Source of the DNA: Acheta domesticus | Lineage: Eukaryota > Arthropoda > Insecta > Orthoptera > Gryllidae | NCBI GenBank assembly: GCA_031308135.1 | Contig: JAHLJT010003656.1 | Location: 68,156,984 to 68,220,983 of the forward strand | Length of the DNA stretch: 64,000 nucleotides | Direction: 5' to 3' | Shown here: piece by piece, positions 34,926-47,199 of the stretch | Position numbering within the stretch: the stretch's first letter is position 1 | Layout: each line of letters opens with the position of its first letter | Program-made: the position numbers and the translations under genes | Notes under the pieces: model-generated | What the model was told of the DNA's origin: nothing | The model's database searches: none | Seen by the model: only the letters and a program-made list of their open reading frames with translations

Positions 34926-35995
34926 GCGACCTACACGCTCCCCACACATCACGTTTTCTTGTTACTAAAAATGTTTTAAGTGATCAAAGTAGTCGAATAT
35001 TCAAATTAACTACAGCTAGTCCATAACTTTTCTTTCTCAAATTCGAAGTACTATAACGTAGGTGTGTACTTTCGATTTCCGCCTGGGAATTAGTCCGTTT
35101 CACGCGCGAGAATAAATGTCTTCTAATGAAAAATGTAATTATAATTAATCAAGGGTGTTTAACAACAGTGAAATCCGTCCGTTTGGATCATCTTATATCC
35201 TTCAATATTGCAGACTTTTGTCAGAATTGAATGATACTATTTTCTACAACATTAACAGTATTATTTCCAATGAAATGAACAAGGCGTTAATTTATTATTT
35301 TTCTCCAGAACCAAAGGATATTTATTACTTAACATTTTCCATTATTTAGTGAAACCGCGTGAAAAAGTAATACATTGAAGGCTCACATTGAAACTTATTA
35401 TAAATCTTGCTCGCTGCCCGCAGTCTTCTAGTGAAAGGATAACTTTTCTTATCGACACGATTTGGAACAAATCTTCTCTGATTGCTCTGAATCAATGCAT
35501 TTAACGAAATATTTCAAAACACGTATTTCGCTTTAAATTGTAGTGAGTTTACATTCATTTTGTTACGAACAAACTTTAATTTGCAAATTAGATTTCATTT
35601 TCTAATCAGTTAATGAGAGTTTAAATGGACACAAAGACGTGCCGGTAAAGTTAAGTTGCAAATCATTACCTATATTGAATTTGTGAAAATATTTGTTGTA
35701 TTATTGCTCGGCTGATTGAACGAAGTATGATTTTAAGAGTAATTTTTACAAGAGCATAATAGTCGGAAAATATATTATCCACTTACGCAACACCTTTACC
35801 TGGTTACAAAGCATTTTGTGATATAGTTTTTCATTGTATCATTTATAGAAAGATTCACTGACAAATATTATGATACAAACGATAACTGCTAGCATTTATT
35901 CTAATCTCCCCTCCCCGCCCCAAAACAAAATTGCTGCAGAATACCGAAACGCTTTTAGGATAACACCTCATCGAGGGTCTTGCACTCCCCAACAT
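34926..35995. other. AT-rich non-coding DNA
   Basis: Nothing recognised. Confidence 0.5.
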
Positions 35996-35999
35996 TTCA

Positions 36000-36420
36000 T
36001 TGCCGCTAGCGCCAGTGCCAGCTCCGCGGCGCGGCGAGAAAAGAAGGGAACGGCCGCCCCGCTCCGCGCCTCGCCGGTAGTACGGAAACCGTGACCTTAT
36101 TTCGACACAACTGCATTACGCAACGGCGCGACGCCCCGTTGCGCGGCGACGGCGGTGGCCAGCCCAGGGGAGGGGGAGGGAGTGAAAGAAGAGGGGGAGG
36201 GGGAGGAGGGGAGAGGGGAGGGGAGGGGCGCGGGTCAGGGGCAGTCGACACCTGCTCGCTCCGATCACGCTCGGCCGCAGCCGCCCCTCCCCCGCCCCTC
36301 CCGACGGCGGCGGCGGCGGTGGCGGCGACGACGATGCGCTTCCGTGCGCAGGAGGCGCCGCGAGGTGCATCGGCGGCGGCGCCCCGCTCCCAGCCGCCAC
36401 GCACGGCCACTCCCCCGAAT
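36000..36420. promoter_or_regulatory. CpG island with GGGA-rich core
   Basis: CpG-dense with a strongly G-skewed core GGGGAGGGGGAGGG-type (36169-36235), likely to form G-quadruplexes or R-loops. GGCGGCGGCGG words follow at ~36305. No decisive promoter motif or donor was found. Confidence 0.4.
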
Positions 36421-36429
36421 TTATTTTCT

Positions 36430-37875
36430 CCTTCTGGAGGGGGCAAATGGTGTTCACATGGAAATACGATAAACTTATTTCGATGGAAATACGTCACATG
36501 GGAATACGACAAATATAGTTGCGAACAGCAGAGGAGCAATGGCACCGGAACGCGCCGCAGCCCGTGCCAGTGCTGTGTTTAAAAATCAAACGTTACGAGA
36601 CTGGATGAATGAGCGCGACGCCTGGTCGAGATACGAGATTCTAAAAACATTCGCAGATTACGGTATAAAGAATACATAAGCGCAGAAATTACCGAACTCA
36701 GTTTAATTTATATTGGCTCTAAATGATCTTGAACAATGCCTTTGTTGATTTTCATGTTCATGTTATAGAATACAAACCAGGAAAATCAGAAACAGTATTC
36801 ATTACTTCCATTAGCAACCCCCAAATTTTTCTAGGATTTATATTGCGGTAATATTTACAATGGTAAACAATTCTTCGAAGTATCCCCGCTGAAAATCGAG
36901 AAAGGTAGCAACTTCTACAAGATTCATTATATTTTTGTTTTCGTCTTCTGAGATCCTTAATTAAGCCAGTCTTCAAAAGCATTGACCGGAACCGAAATCT
37001 TAAAAAAAGAACCGATGGCACAAGAAACTGACCGAAGGATGACGAACTGATTCTGATTTCCCGCTGATCTCCACAAGTGAAAAGACAGGAAACTTCAGCA
37101 AAAAACGGGCAGGTAACTGTGACGTTCTTCTGTGGCTTGACGGCCAACGGAGGAAGACAAGTGGAAGGAGGTCGCTGATCTGAAAGTGAAACTGGTTCCT
37201 CGAACACATGACTCACAAAACGCGAATCACTGAGGTTATTAAACATGGATTTATTACCCATAGTGTCATCATGGAAAGGATAGCGCAGAAAACTGGAAAA
37301 GACTTCGACTTCCTCAAACGAAACTTTTAGACAAGAAAATTTAAATTAATTTGTGATTGGAAAGTTAATTTCAGCATTAGAAAAAGCTAAGTAAAAATGC
37401 ATTCAAACAAAATATTTCATAACATATTTTAAAATATTAAGATTAAAACTCATGCTTTGAAGCAACAAGGACGAAAAGCGTTACCTGAAAATAGTAAGTA
37501 AAAAAAAGAAACATAACTCACACGCATTATAATTTTATAGTAAATAAATTTGATTTTATAAGTTGAAAACTGCAGTTTCAATATTGATACTGAAAATAAA
37601 TCGCCTTGCTATATTAGAAAGAGAAAGTAAAAAGATTGCTGATTAGATAACTCAGGCATCCTTTAGGCCCTGAGCATCATCATTACCAAGTGCAAATAAT
37701 AAATTTGAAAATGGCACAAGAAACGTACTCGGCATGTTCCTTATTTACTTCAACAACCAGTTTTTTTGGTCGATCGTCCAAGAGGTTTCACACTTTCCTC
37801 CCTAACTGAAGTCTTGACCAGTCAACTCCGGAGCCTGGGGGGAACTCCCGCCACCCGGACGCTGCCAGTACACAC
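36430..37875. other. Non-coding DNA
   Basis: A - strand 167-residue frame (36758-37261) is the only sizeable one outside islands. It has no recognisable domain, no upstream promoter motif and odd composition, so it is probably chance. Confidence 0.4.
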
Positions 37876-37879
37876 CCAC

Positions 37880-38480
37880 TGCAGCTGCCCGGGCGCGCTC
37901 GGATGCGGTGCGGCGCCAAATCATTTCAGAATCATTTCAGCGCCAAATCATTTCAAGAAAATCATTTCAGCGCCAAATCATTTTCGGCGGAGCGGCGGCG
38001 GGTCGCCACCCGCCCCGGCCTTGGGCGGCGGGCAGCGCGGGGGGTGTGGGGGAGTAAGGCCCGTGGGGCGTGGGCGGTGGGCGAGGATAGGGCGGGCGTG
38101 GTGGAAGCGGGGCGGGGCGTGAGGCGGGGCGGAGTGGAGGCAGGGAGTGTGGGGAGTGTGGGCCTTGGGACGTGCGGCAGGCGGAGCGGTGGTGTGGGGG
38201 AGGCGGGACGAGGAGGCGTGGCGGAGGTGGGGCGGGGTGCTGTGGAGAAACGGAATGGTGCAGATGTGACGACGGGAGGCGGGTAGAGGGGCGAGGGGGT
38301 CGTGGGGGAGGCGGGGCGTGGGAGTGGGAGTGGGGGAAGCACAGGGCGAGGCAAGGCGTTCCGGTCAGCGCGCCCGCCCTGACACAGCAGCAGCCGCGCC
38401 GCGCGCAGAGCAACGCTGTCGCCGGCCACATCCTGTTCCGTTTTTTCCTCAGCGCCGAGGGAAGCCGCCTGGCCCGGTGA
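37880..38480 (+). promoter_or_regulatory. CpG island with triple E2F-like array
   Basis: Three perfect GCGCCAAA words (reverse complement TTTGGCGC, the E2F/DP consensus) lie at 37913-37920, 37940-37947 and 37970-37977, spaced 27 and 30 bp, each followed by ATCATTTCA. A 350-bp G-skewed CpG island follows (38000-38345), and a donor-like GTGAGC sits at 38477-38482. The order of sites, island and donor fits a cell-cycle-type promoter reading to the right. No coding exon could be tied to it in this window. Confidence 0.45.
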
Positions 38481-38484
38481 GCGG

Positions 38485-39175
38485 CAACCAGCCAGGGGTA
38501 CGCGTGGGGGCGGAACCTCTACTGTAGCGAGCGTGTTATTGTTTACTTGCTTTGCAGAGGGACGTTAGGACTACCACTCTTCAGGACGCTGCTGCTGTCT
38601 CTGCAGTGCGGATGGGTTTGTGGTGAAGGGCGGAGTAGCGGCTGAAACGAGGGGAGAACCGGAAGCGGAAAACAGCGAGAAACGGGGAGGATGATGGAGA
38701 TATTGGCAGGGGCGGGAGATGAGGACAAGAGGGGACCCTCGCCATTTGGACACTTCTCTCGCAGGCTGCCGCGCCTCCACTTTCCTCTGCTCTCATCAAG
38801 TTGGGATTAAAACCGCACACAGACTCTCAAAGACTTTACCTTGTACATAAAATCAACACCTTGGACGCAACAAGAATTAACCTGCACCTATACAAAGATG
38901 TGTCAGATTGACCCCAAGTCGATGAATATTCATGGGTTTGTTTTTTTGGAAACATATTCTAATATATAATCATTAATGACTTCACAATTAGAAATCATCC
39001 GTTAACAATATTCTTTGACATTTAGAAATACTTTGTTCTGAAATATGTAACACTTGTCCCAAGTGAAGAAACACGAGAATCACATGATGTTGACACTGAA
39101 TTGAATGATGTACAAATTTTAAGAAAAAATTGTATTAACATAAAACATACAATTTTTTGATTGACTGATTTGTGA
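38485..39175. other. Non-coding DNA
   Basis: A moderately GC-rich shoulder of the island (to ~38800) then AT-rich DNA; no gene recognised. Confidence 0.45.
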
Positions 39176-39177
39176 TT

Positions 39178-39720
39178 CAGGGCGCGTCAACAGCTGAGGG
39201 CATTAGTCTCGTAATTGTAGTGCATATTGTTCCCTCGCGAGGTGGTGGTGGTGGTGGTGGTCCCTCCTGGATGGTGAGATCCCGTGTCGACCCACCTATC
39301 GGTTAGCGGGGTTTCCCAACCCAGTATCGCCCACCAGCGAGGCACCACCCCAGCCGAGACGAGATCTAAACTCCCGATTGGTCTCCCGCCGTCTGGTAAT
39401 ATAGTGCATGTTAGTGTAGGTGTTTGTGTGTGTGTTTATGTAAGGGATGAGGTTAGGACAAGGGGAAGGAAAATCGTGCGCGATCCATGGCCCGTTTTTT
39501 AGTGTGCTGCTCCGGCATTCGCCTGGTATTGATGGATGAAACTAGGAAAAACTACCGTTCACAGAAGCCGACCGCTAGAATTCTCCTCCAGAAGGCGGCT
39601 GAAATCGAGCCAGCTATGTAACTAGTGTCAAAAATCCTGCCACCGTCTGGACTCGACCTAGGACCGACCGGTCAGAAGCACTGCAGGGACATCAACTGAT
39701 GCCCTGAGCCACATCTTCCG
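39178..39720 (-). repeat. tRNA-headed SINE (DR2), full-length copy
   Basis: Same family and orientation as 25.55-26.15 kb. On the - strand the head reads TGTGGCTCAGGGCATCAG..., with a degraded B box (AGGTCGAGTCC), and the tail ends at GGGCGCGTCAAC near 39180. It contains a GGT run (39242-39260) and a GT run (39420-39437) that differ in length from the other copy. Confidence 0.7.
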
Positions 39721-40865
39721 GAAAAAAAACATACAAAACATTTATTCCATAGTAATAGGGCAAATTGACACAGGTTTGTATATTGAACACAGAATGTGTC
39801 AATACCCAGCTAAAACAGGTTTATGGCATACAGTACACGACACACGTTTTCCTGCCTTCATTTCGCATGTATATTGCAAAAAGTTTTCTTTCTGTTACTG
39901 CTCACAAGGTGCTTGTGAATGAGTTTCACAAATATCCAAGGCATTTCTAATTTACCTCTTGACGTGAATATTGCCAATGCTTTTTTTTTCATATAAGGTT
40001 TGATCAATACTGCACAAATCTACATCTTCCAAGGAAAATAAAAACTTGCTTGTCCACAGTCAGGTATTAGGGTGACTCGTAACTGTTTCTGCAATTTTCA
40101 ATAACAAGATTTCATCCGAAACGAATTGCTGTCTTGCAACACGGCCTCAGTCTTTCTGCAAGATATATCTTATCATCAAATCGTAATACCCTTCTAATAT
40201 CTTCAAATTGAGCCAGAGACATTGTTGCTCAAAGTACTGGGTCAGAATGTATGTTAAAAGAATTCCTTAACAGGAAGATCGCAGCTCTTTTCCTTGCCAG
40301 AGAGGATTAGGACCAATAGGATTACGACCAATAAAAACGAATCGTTCACTTTTCTCTACATTTTTTCAAGATTGTCTCTTCTGTCTGCTCTCAGATCTTA
40401 TTATTTGTTATTATAGGTTTTATTTTTGTGTTCTGTTGATTTGTTACTAGTTGTTATTATTTGTTCTTATGTTGTAATTATTTTTTTTTCTTTCAAAAAA
40501 TTCCCTGTCAAAAATAGTTCGGAAAACATTTGTCGGAGAGACTTTCATAATACCACCAGTTGGTCCATTCGACGTATATGCAAGATGTATCCGTGCATCT
40601 ATTAAGGAGGAGTGTTAAAGGGAGCATGGACAGCCATTTTATCTATTAGTGTTTATACTGCGTGATTCCCTTTTCCCAACAATATCAGTTCTCGTCGTCA
40701 GGTCCCTCACTAGAACTCCTAGGATATTCGGAAGAACTTGCGACATCACGAGGGTCGTAGAGGCTCTCAGCGTCACTGATATTTCACTTTCATTTGCGAC
40801 AGTGTCGTACTGATCAAGGCACTTCATCAATTCCTGAGCACCTTCCTCCTAGGTTGTTTTTTGCT
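39721..40865. other. AT-rich non-coding DNA
   Basis: No gene or repeat recognised. Confidence 0.5.
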
Positions 40866-40869
40866 CCGG

Positions 40870-41100
40870 CTGCGTGGCCGACGCGTGGGCGGTGCGGTGC
40901 GGTGCGGTGCGGTCGCGATCAGATTTAATTTTAATAATGAGCCATCGGCCAGGCACGAGCGCGGTCCACCGCCCCTCCCCCTCTCCTCCTCCCCCCACAA
41001 GCGAGTGGCAGCGAGCGCCATCTGCCGCGCTGCGCCGCGCGGTCGCGGGGCAGGGAAAGCGAGGCGCGCGGCCGTCCAAGAAAGCACACGGCGCGCAATG
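40870..41100. promoter_or_regulatory. CpG island
   Basis: Opens with four tandem GGTGC pentamers (about 40889-40911) and continues CpG-dense to ~41100. Open frames on both strands overlap; none is gene-like. Confidence 0.35.
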
Positions 41101-41212
41101 GCCCAAACGCGCGAAGTGCGCGTGATTCACAAAAATAAACGATGTGTAGAACGTTCCTTCAAAGCCAAAACCTACAGGAAAAAGAATGTACGAGTGGGTA
41201 AGCATTATTGAT

Positions 41213-41515
41213 TCCGCGGTCGTCAACTACTTAGGGCATTAGATCCGTCAGTGTAGTGCAAAGTTATTTCTCGGGAGATGGCCCATTTGCTACGGTATTA
41301 CATCGGCTTTTTGACGTGCGTTTGAAAAAAACAAACACAGAAAAACTATCTGTCAGAACAGTCGTCGCTAGAATTCTCCTCCAGAAGGATTCGATGGGAT
41401 TCGACCCAGCTATTTAGTTCGTTTTGGAACCAGCCACCGTCGAGACTCGAATCCCAGGATCTCCTACTAACTATATTGTAGACGACGGCGTTATTGCTGA
41501 TCTATCGCACCTCGT
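41213..41515 (-). repeat. SINE (DR2), internally deleted copy
   Basis: The tail (GTCGTCAACTACTTAGGGCATTAG) and head (B-box-like GGATTCGAGTCTC, CTAGAATTCTCCTCCAGAAGG) of the DR2 family are present, but most of the ~540-bp body between them is missing. Only a short unrelated-looking linker remains. Confidence 0.6.
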
Positions 41516-41639
41516 AAAATGCTGGAGAGGTATTGGATGACGTAATGAATTTTGTAGCCTACTATATCTATCTGTTTATTGCAATTGACAGTAAATCTCG
41601 AAAGAGCGATCGATGTACAGGACATCCTCTTGTTTATTG

Positions 41640-41780
41640 ACAAATGACATTTAATTTAAACAAGGTTTATCCACATTTTCGTTATCATGGTCCGGCAATA
41701 AGGGTTTTTCTGTCGAAAGTTCACCGTTTTGTGAAGCACGATTACAATACTTTCTCTTCTTACAAAGTACGACTAGAAGA
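41640..41780 (+). repeat. DR1 ~75-bp unit
   Basis: GGTTTATCCACATTTTCG, then AATAAGGGTTTTTCTGTCGAAA, CCGTTTTGTG, CACGATTACAATACTTTCTCTT matches, unit for unit, the copies inside the foldback arms (e.g. 32130-32200 and 32455-32530) and at 10.69 kb. Confidence 0.6.
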
Positions 41781-43365
41781 TAAAAATGCGATTTTCTTGA
41801 TAGAACCCACGGTAAATATTCTACGAGTGTATTTCGTGTCGTTTCGGAACACTGTGCGTCGCACAGAAAGCCAAGGAATGAGAGCAGGGAACAACGACAT
41901 GGCACGCGAGTCCGGGACAGGCATCTCGCCACAAGGAAGGGCGGAGTGCACACGACCACCACCGCACGCATTTTGCTACTGGCGCTTTCTGAATTACCAT
42001 CGGTAACTGATACATTCGTTGTACACATGATAGCAGATATCAAATGGTAAGAGAACGTAATAGATTTAAAGAATTCCGTAATACTGTTTTAATATCAACT
42101 TAACGTAACCAAGAAGGAACGAAAAGCCACTCTAACGGACGATCCATTAAGGATTTAACAGTCCGCCGTTGCTCACAAACAGTCGAAGGCAAAAGAGATT
42201 TAATTTAAGATGGTGTGTGAGTTCACTGATTTCAAGAAATGATACTTCTTGTTTCTATGACTTTTCCCTTGTAAGAAGATGGTTTACGAAAGCACTGAAC
42301 GACGCACAGTCTATTATATCGCAACTGACTAGGCTGATTATTGTTTGAAGGCTGAATGTCGTGAATATGTAAAACGGGAAATCCAGTTACAGAGAACTGA
42401 CCTTTATGAAACTCCAACTACACAGTGCTAGAACATACTACCTCAGCGAGAGAAAATATGTCTTGTTCTGAAGGGAATCTAAAAAATACGGAGATGCAGT
42501 ATGCAGTATGTTCTAAAGAGGTCAGAATAGATCTCTATTCAGATTTCCCATTATATATACATTTCATGTAGCATTTGACTTTCCCACAGAAGTGAATGAA
42601 AGTCATGTGTACATGGTGTGCATGACTGTCTTTCATTAACTATGAATTAACACTTTTCATAATGTGCAACAGCGCATAGGTCGTGTTATTGGGAACCTAA
42701 CCGACCATTCATTTGAATCCAATAACGAGACACATCGACTGCCCTTCAATTTGAGGAAGTAAGTGATGCATGGAATATTTGCAAACATCATATTTACATC
42801 ACGCTAATAACGTACCGCAGTGCACGACGTTACATTCTCATTATGTGCAATTTAACGATCTCATCGTTTGTCACGTTGCATCAGACATAATAACCACATC
42901 GAACCTTCTACGCCACCGAGAAGTAACAAAAACGTCTGAGGAACAAACAGACATCGAGAAACGTGAATAGCGAATGTAATTGTAGCTCGATAGATCTGTG
43001 TCAGTGGTTGTCATGGCAGATCTCAAAAAATAATTAGGTTTCAAGTAAAACGAATTAAATTTAGATAAATTAATTTCTGATACACAATACTAAATTTGTT
43101 GTTAAAATCTTTGATTGGCTTTTTCATCATAAAACAACTTAGTCCTTGTAAAGATCGAAAATCTATAAATTTCAAGTCTACAATTCGAAAAAAATATGTT
43201 TTCCTTTTTTTCGTACTATTTAGCCATTTTCGATGTATGATGCGACATATCCACGAAGATCAATCAATCATTACAAAACTTTCGCATACATCAGAAAGAA
43301 AGGAAAAGATACGGTCAACTCAGAAAATAACAAAGGATCGAAAACGTGGCATGTCACGGACAGCA
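41781..43365. other. Non-coding DNA
   Basis: No gene recognised. Small word repeats (GCAGTATGCAGTATG near 42494) have no larger structure. Confidence 0.45.
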
Positions 43366-43370
43366 GATAC

Positions 43371-43598
43371 ACTTGGGTTTTTATTTCTTGGAGCGTGGGG
43401 TCTTGTCTTCAGGATGGAATATCTCACGGCATTTCACGTCGTTTTCGGTCGTACTGCTAGGAGTCGCATGATCGCCAATACTGCTCGATAGTCACGATCA
43501 TGCGACTCCTAGCGGCCCGACCGAAAACGCCGCGAAATACCGTGAGATATTCCATCCTGAAGACAAGACCCCAAGCGCCAAGAAATAAAAACCCAAGT
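43371..43598. mobile_element. Near-perfect 228-bp hairpin MITE
   Basis: Two 104-bp arms (43371-43474 and 43495-43598) pair almost base for base across a 20-bp loop. They start ACTTGGGTTTTTATTTCTTG and include GGATGGAATATCTCACGG and TAGGAGTCGCATGATCG. Only a few mismatches are seen (for example CGTACTG opposite CGGGCCG), so it is young or conserved. TA dinucleotides lie next to both ends, compatible with a Tc1/mariner-type insertion but not proof. If transcribed it would give a long hairpin RNA. Confidence 0.75.
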
Positions 43599-43599
43599 A

Positions 43600-44035
43600 T
43601 AGACTGTAATATCATTAGGTGCATCAACAAACAAAATCATAAATTTGATCTAAAATTTAACACTAACAATACTAATCGACCCTTCTAGCCATTATTGGTC
43701 GAGGTTACGCTGCAATCGACATTTTTTACAATTAGATGCGATAATATGATTTGTTATGAATGGACATCCAACACATTTCGTTTAAAACGAATATTTTCCT
43801 TTTCACTATATCAGAAAAGTTAAGAACATTAATTCACGGATTGATTAAAAAACGATATTCAGCACTTAATACTGTAGACAATGTTTAAATATTATAGATC
43901 AAAAACGTTATAATTTCGTTGAGTATTGACGTTACATTTCTAACGCACAGTTGCCTTGAATTGTTTTGAAATTTAACTAGCGGAAAGGCATATACAACAA
44001 TCTCCTAGAGGTGTTTTCCATTTTACGGAAAACTT
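43600..44035. other. AT-rich non-coding DNA
   Basis: Nothing recognised. Confidence 0.5.
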
Positions 44036-44039
44036 GCAC

Positions 44040-44330
44040 GAGAGCGCAGGTAACCAACTGTTCGTTGGGCTTCGAGGCGCGCGGGGAACAGGAGCGAGGG
44101 GGCGAGCGCGGCGCAGCGCCGGGGGCAACCCAAGAGCGTCCGCGAGCACAATGACCATTTTACGGCCCCGCGCAAAAGGCCCTTTCGTAGCGCCGCCGCC
44201 GCCGCCGCGCGCAATCCTGCCCCGAGGAGCGCGGCGCGGCGCCACGCCAAGCCGCGTTTCCTTATTACTTCCTCTCGCTGGCAGCTCTATTCGGCGAAGG
44301 GGCGGACAGGGGAGGGGCCCGGCCAAGTCT
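44040..44330. promoter_or_regulatory. CpG island
   Basis: CpG-dense block with GCCGCCGCCGCC and GCGGCGCGGC words. Frames on both strands overlap and look artefactual. Confidence 0.35.
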
Positions 44331-44339
44331 TCTGATACG

Positions 44340-45110
44340 TGACGCTTTTCCTAAACAGCTTCCGACAAATCGCAGATCAACGACCACAAAAAAGACTCAT
44401 GTTTTTCTTTAGAGTACACATGTAGAGGCGGGAATTTATTTATTTATTTACATGACGCATATTGCACGGCATACATATTGCACTGCCGTTGAAGTAGCTA
44501 GAGCGAAGACTGTTTTCATTATACTCACTAAAACTACATTAATTCTACCTGAAATATAATAGTGTTCTCTTCGGCACCCCCTAATTTGAAGTAATATCTT
44601 TTCTTAATGCTAAAGTCTTGTCAAAATATTTTAATTCCGATGTGAGTCGTTTTGGAATATGAACGTACACACAAAAAATGGCACTGCTTAGTCTACTATT
44701 GTACTGTGCTTTAAAGCGTTTTAAGTCAACATAATTTTTAAAACAGTTATACACTTAGAATAGAACTAAAAATTGTCACTTGATCTGGCAGGGCAGAAAA
44801 AGCCAATGTTTACAGAAGTACTAATGGCATATAGAACAAGGGAATTATTGAAAAATCAAACTATCATGTAAAATGTGAAAAGAATTCAATAAATATGAAA
44901 ATGAAATTATCTTTCTTGCCTTTAGAGCACCGTTCTAAGTTTAAAAAATCAAGAAGAGTTCAAAAGTATGACTAGATTGATGAAATGTCATTAACAACGA
45001 ACATTCGTTACACTTTTGACAGTCTGCATTCCCTGTTCGGTACCTAGAATGCCATCTCTCTTGATCGAGCACGCACTCACACCTCCACCCAAAAAAGACC
45101 GAAGTCTTAC
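44340..45110. other. AT-rich non-coding DNA
   Basis: Nothing recognised beyond a TTTA/TTAT run near 44436-44451. Confidence 0.5.
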
Positions 45111-45119
45111 TTAACGGAA

Positions 45120-46040
45120 GTGGGCGAGCTGGCTGGCAGGAAGGGTGGCTGGCGTCGCGCGCGGCGGCCGATGTTTCAATTACGAGCTCTGCATTCAGAC
45201 CGCGCCGCCGCAGGGTTGGAGGCGGGGACGGCATGGCGGACCGGAACGGGGAGGAGCAGGGAGGTGAGATGGAGTGGAGTGAGAAAGGGTCGGATGGCAT
45301 GGAACGGGGAGCGGTAGGGAGCTCCGTGGATGGGGCGGGCATGGGTGGAGACGGCTACGGCAATCTGAGGGTGTCAGGGACGGGTGGGACGGAGTGGAGG
45401 GGGAGGGGAGGAGCGGCGAGGGGCGGAGCAGAGAGTACCGGAGCGTGGGGAGGGTGCGTGGCGGAGAGGGGCGTGGCGGAGGGGGCGTGGCAGGAGGGGG
45501 GCGAGGCGGAGGGGGCGTGGCTGAGAGAGACGCGATGGAAGGGGCGGGGCTGAAAGGGGCGGGGTTGAGAGAGGCGTGGTGAAGTGGAGAGGAGAGGGTC
45601 GGATGGCATGGGACGGGACAAGGTAGGGAGCGCCGTAGCGGACATGGGGCGGAGAGGTCTTGGTAATCGGAGGGGGTAGGCGACAGGTGGGGTGAGGCAG
45701 ACCGGGGTGTTGGGGGAGAAGGGCGGGGCGGAGGTGGGGGTGGAGTTGAGGTGAAGGTCGAGGCGGGGGTGGAGCCTAAAGGAGAGGGGGGCGAAGAGTG
45801 GCGAGGTGGAAGGAGGCGCGCCGGGCGGGGCAGGCGAGGCGCACGTGGTGTGACGCAGGAGGATGGGCGCGGCAAGGGCCGGGCGCACGCCCAAGGCAAG
45901 AGGGCGCCGCCGGCACTAATTTCTGCGCGCGCCATGAAATACGGCGGCGCTGCGAGGCGAGCGGGCGAGTGGGAAAGGTACGACCGCGGAAAAGGACGAC
46001 CGCACGACCACGCGCCGGCGGCGAGGGTCCACGAAGAGAA
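45120..46040. promoter_or_regulatory. Large G-skewed CpG island with internal duplication
   Basis: About 900 bp, G-rich on the + strand, with many GGGGCGTGGC and GGGGCGGGG words. A diverged direct duplication is visible: GGTCGGATGGCATGG starts at 45288 and again at 45597 (period 309 bp). The following AGGTAGGGAGC-like, ATGGGGCGG and GGTAATC/GGCAATC words keep register. The proline-rich 246-residue - strand frame here is an artefact of the skew. Confidence 0.5.
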
Positions 46041-47190
46041 GCTCTGAGAGGGGACAAAGAGCGGCCAAGAACGTTAAGGCCTGCAATTACAGAACGGCGG
46101 AAGTTTAATGAAGGACTAGAGATATAACACGGCAAGGAAAAGGTAGATGGAGTACACGAAATATTGTGTGGTAAGGATGGGAAGGATGTGGTGATGAAAG
46201 TTTGCAGGTATCAAAGCAAAACTTCATGCATTATAGCCAAGGCCCAAGACACAGAACGTTGAGAGACAGGAGCGTGTAAAGGGAGAACGATAGAATGGCA
46301 AGTTTACTAAAGTAAGGTGAGAGGATGTTGAAAGATGTCGAAGGAAGCAAATGCATAAGGAAGATGTGAATGGCACGGGCAGGAGGCGGGCGCAAACCCA
46401 CCAGGAGGGAGCAGCCCGGGATTCGCTCGTGGCAGTGTGTGAGAGCGAAAAAGGGAGGGGCGGGGACAATAGAAGTTCCGGGACGCGAGCCAAGCGCCCA
46501 GCCGGATGCCGATATCGAAAGAGGTTAACTCCAGCGTAAAGCAGAGCCGAAAGCTCGTCTGAAATCCGTAGGTGAAGATCCTAACGACCCAATAACCTTG
46601 AGCAAAAGTTTGGAAGGAACGAGCTTCTAAAATTTACGTCTCTATCTTCTAACCAGGAACTTGAAGCTGTGTTAAAAAAGTCAATTCTACTTTAATTTCC
46701 ACCAATCAGAGAAATACCTTCGAAATTAATCGTGCAGCAATTTAAGTAACTCGTAATATAAGCGTTCAATATCACATTGCCATTTTCCATTACATAATCT
46801 CTACTCTTGTGTTCGTTTACATATTTTCTCATAATAAACTAATTAAAAATATTTTGTGACAAGCGGTGAATATTTCTACAATAAATTGAAAAAGACACGT
46901 TCTTTACTCCATGTTCAGCACACGAGCCCACTTTTATTTTCTACATGCTAGGGACGAAATTTGTACTAGCTAGTACTGTAAATTTGTTAGTACGAAATTT
47001 AAATTCATGATAAGTCAATGAGGATTCATTATCCATAGTGTTATAATAGTGTCATTATCCATAGTGTTATAATATAATCATGGATATAATAATTTCAAAA
47101 ATTATATACAAAGTATGTATCATAACTATAATAAATTAGAGACTGTATTACCCACAGAGCTATGATATGTTTTATGAAGCATTTCGCGGC
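46041..47190. other. Non-coding DNA with a 27-bp direct repeat
   Basis: At about 47028-47082 the words CATTATCCATAGTGTTATAA occur twice in direct tandem. No gene recognised. Confidence 0.5.
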
Positions 47191-47199
47191 AACCCTTGC

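Noticed and set aside
38426..38476. Microexon bounded by TTTTTTCCTCAG and GTGAGC
   Set aside because: Only 24 bp, no frame or partner exons; kept only as a possible donor for the island.
45195..45935. 246-residue - strand ORF, the longest frame in the window
   Set aside because: Almost entirely proline, serine, arginine and leucine, mirroring the G-skewed + strand; reading continues through a tandem duplication. No gene-like pattern.
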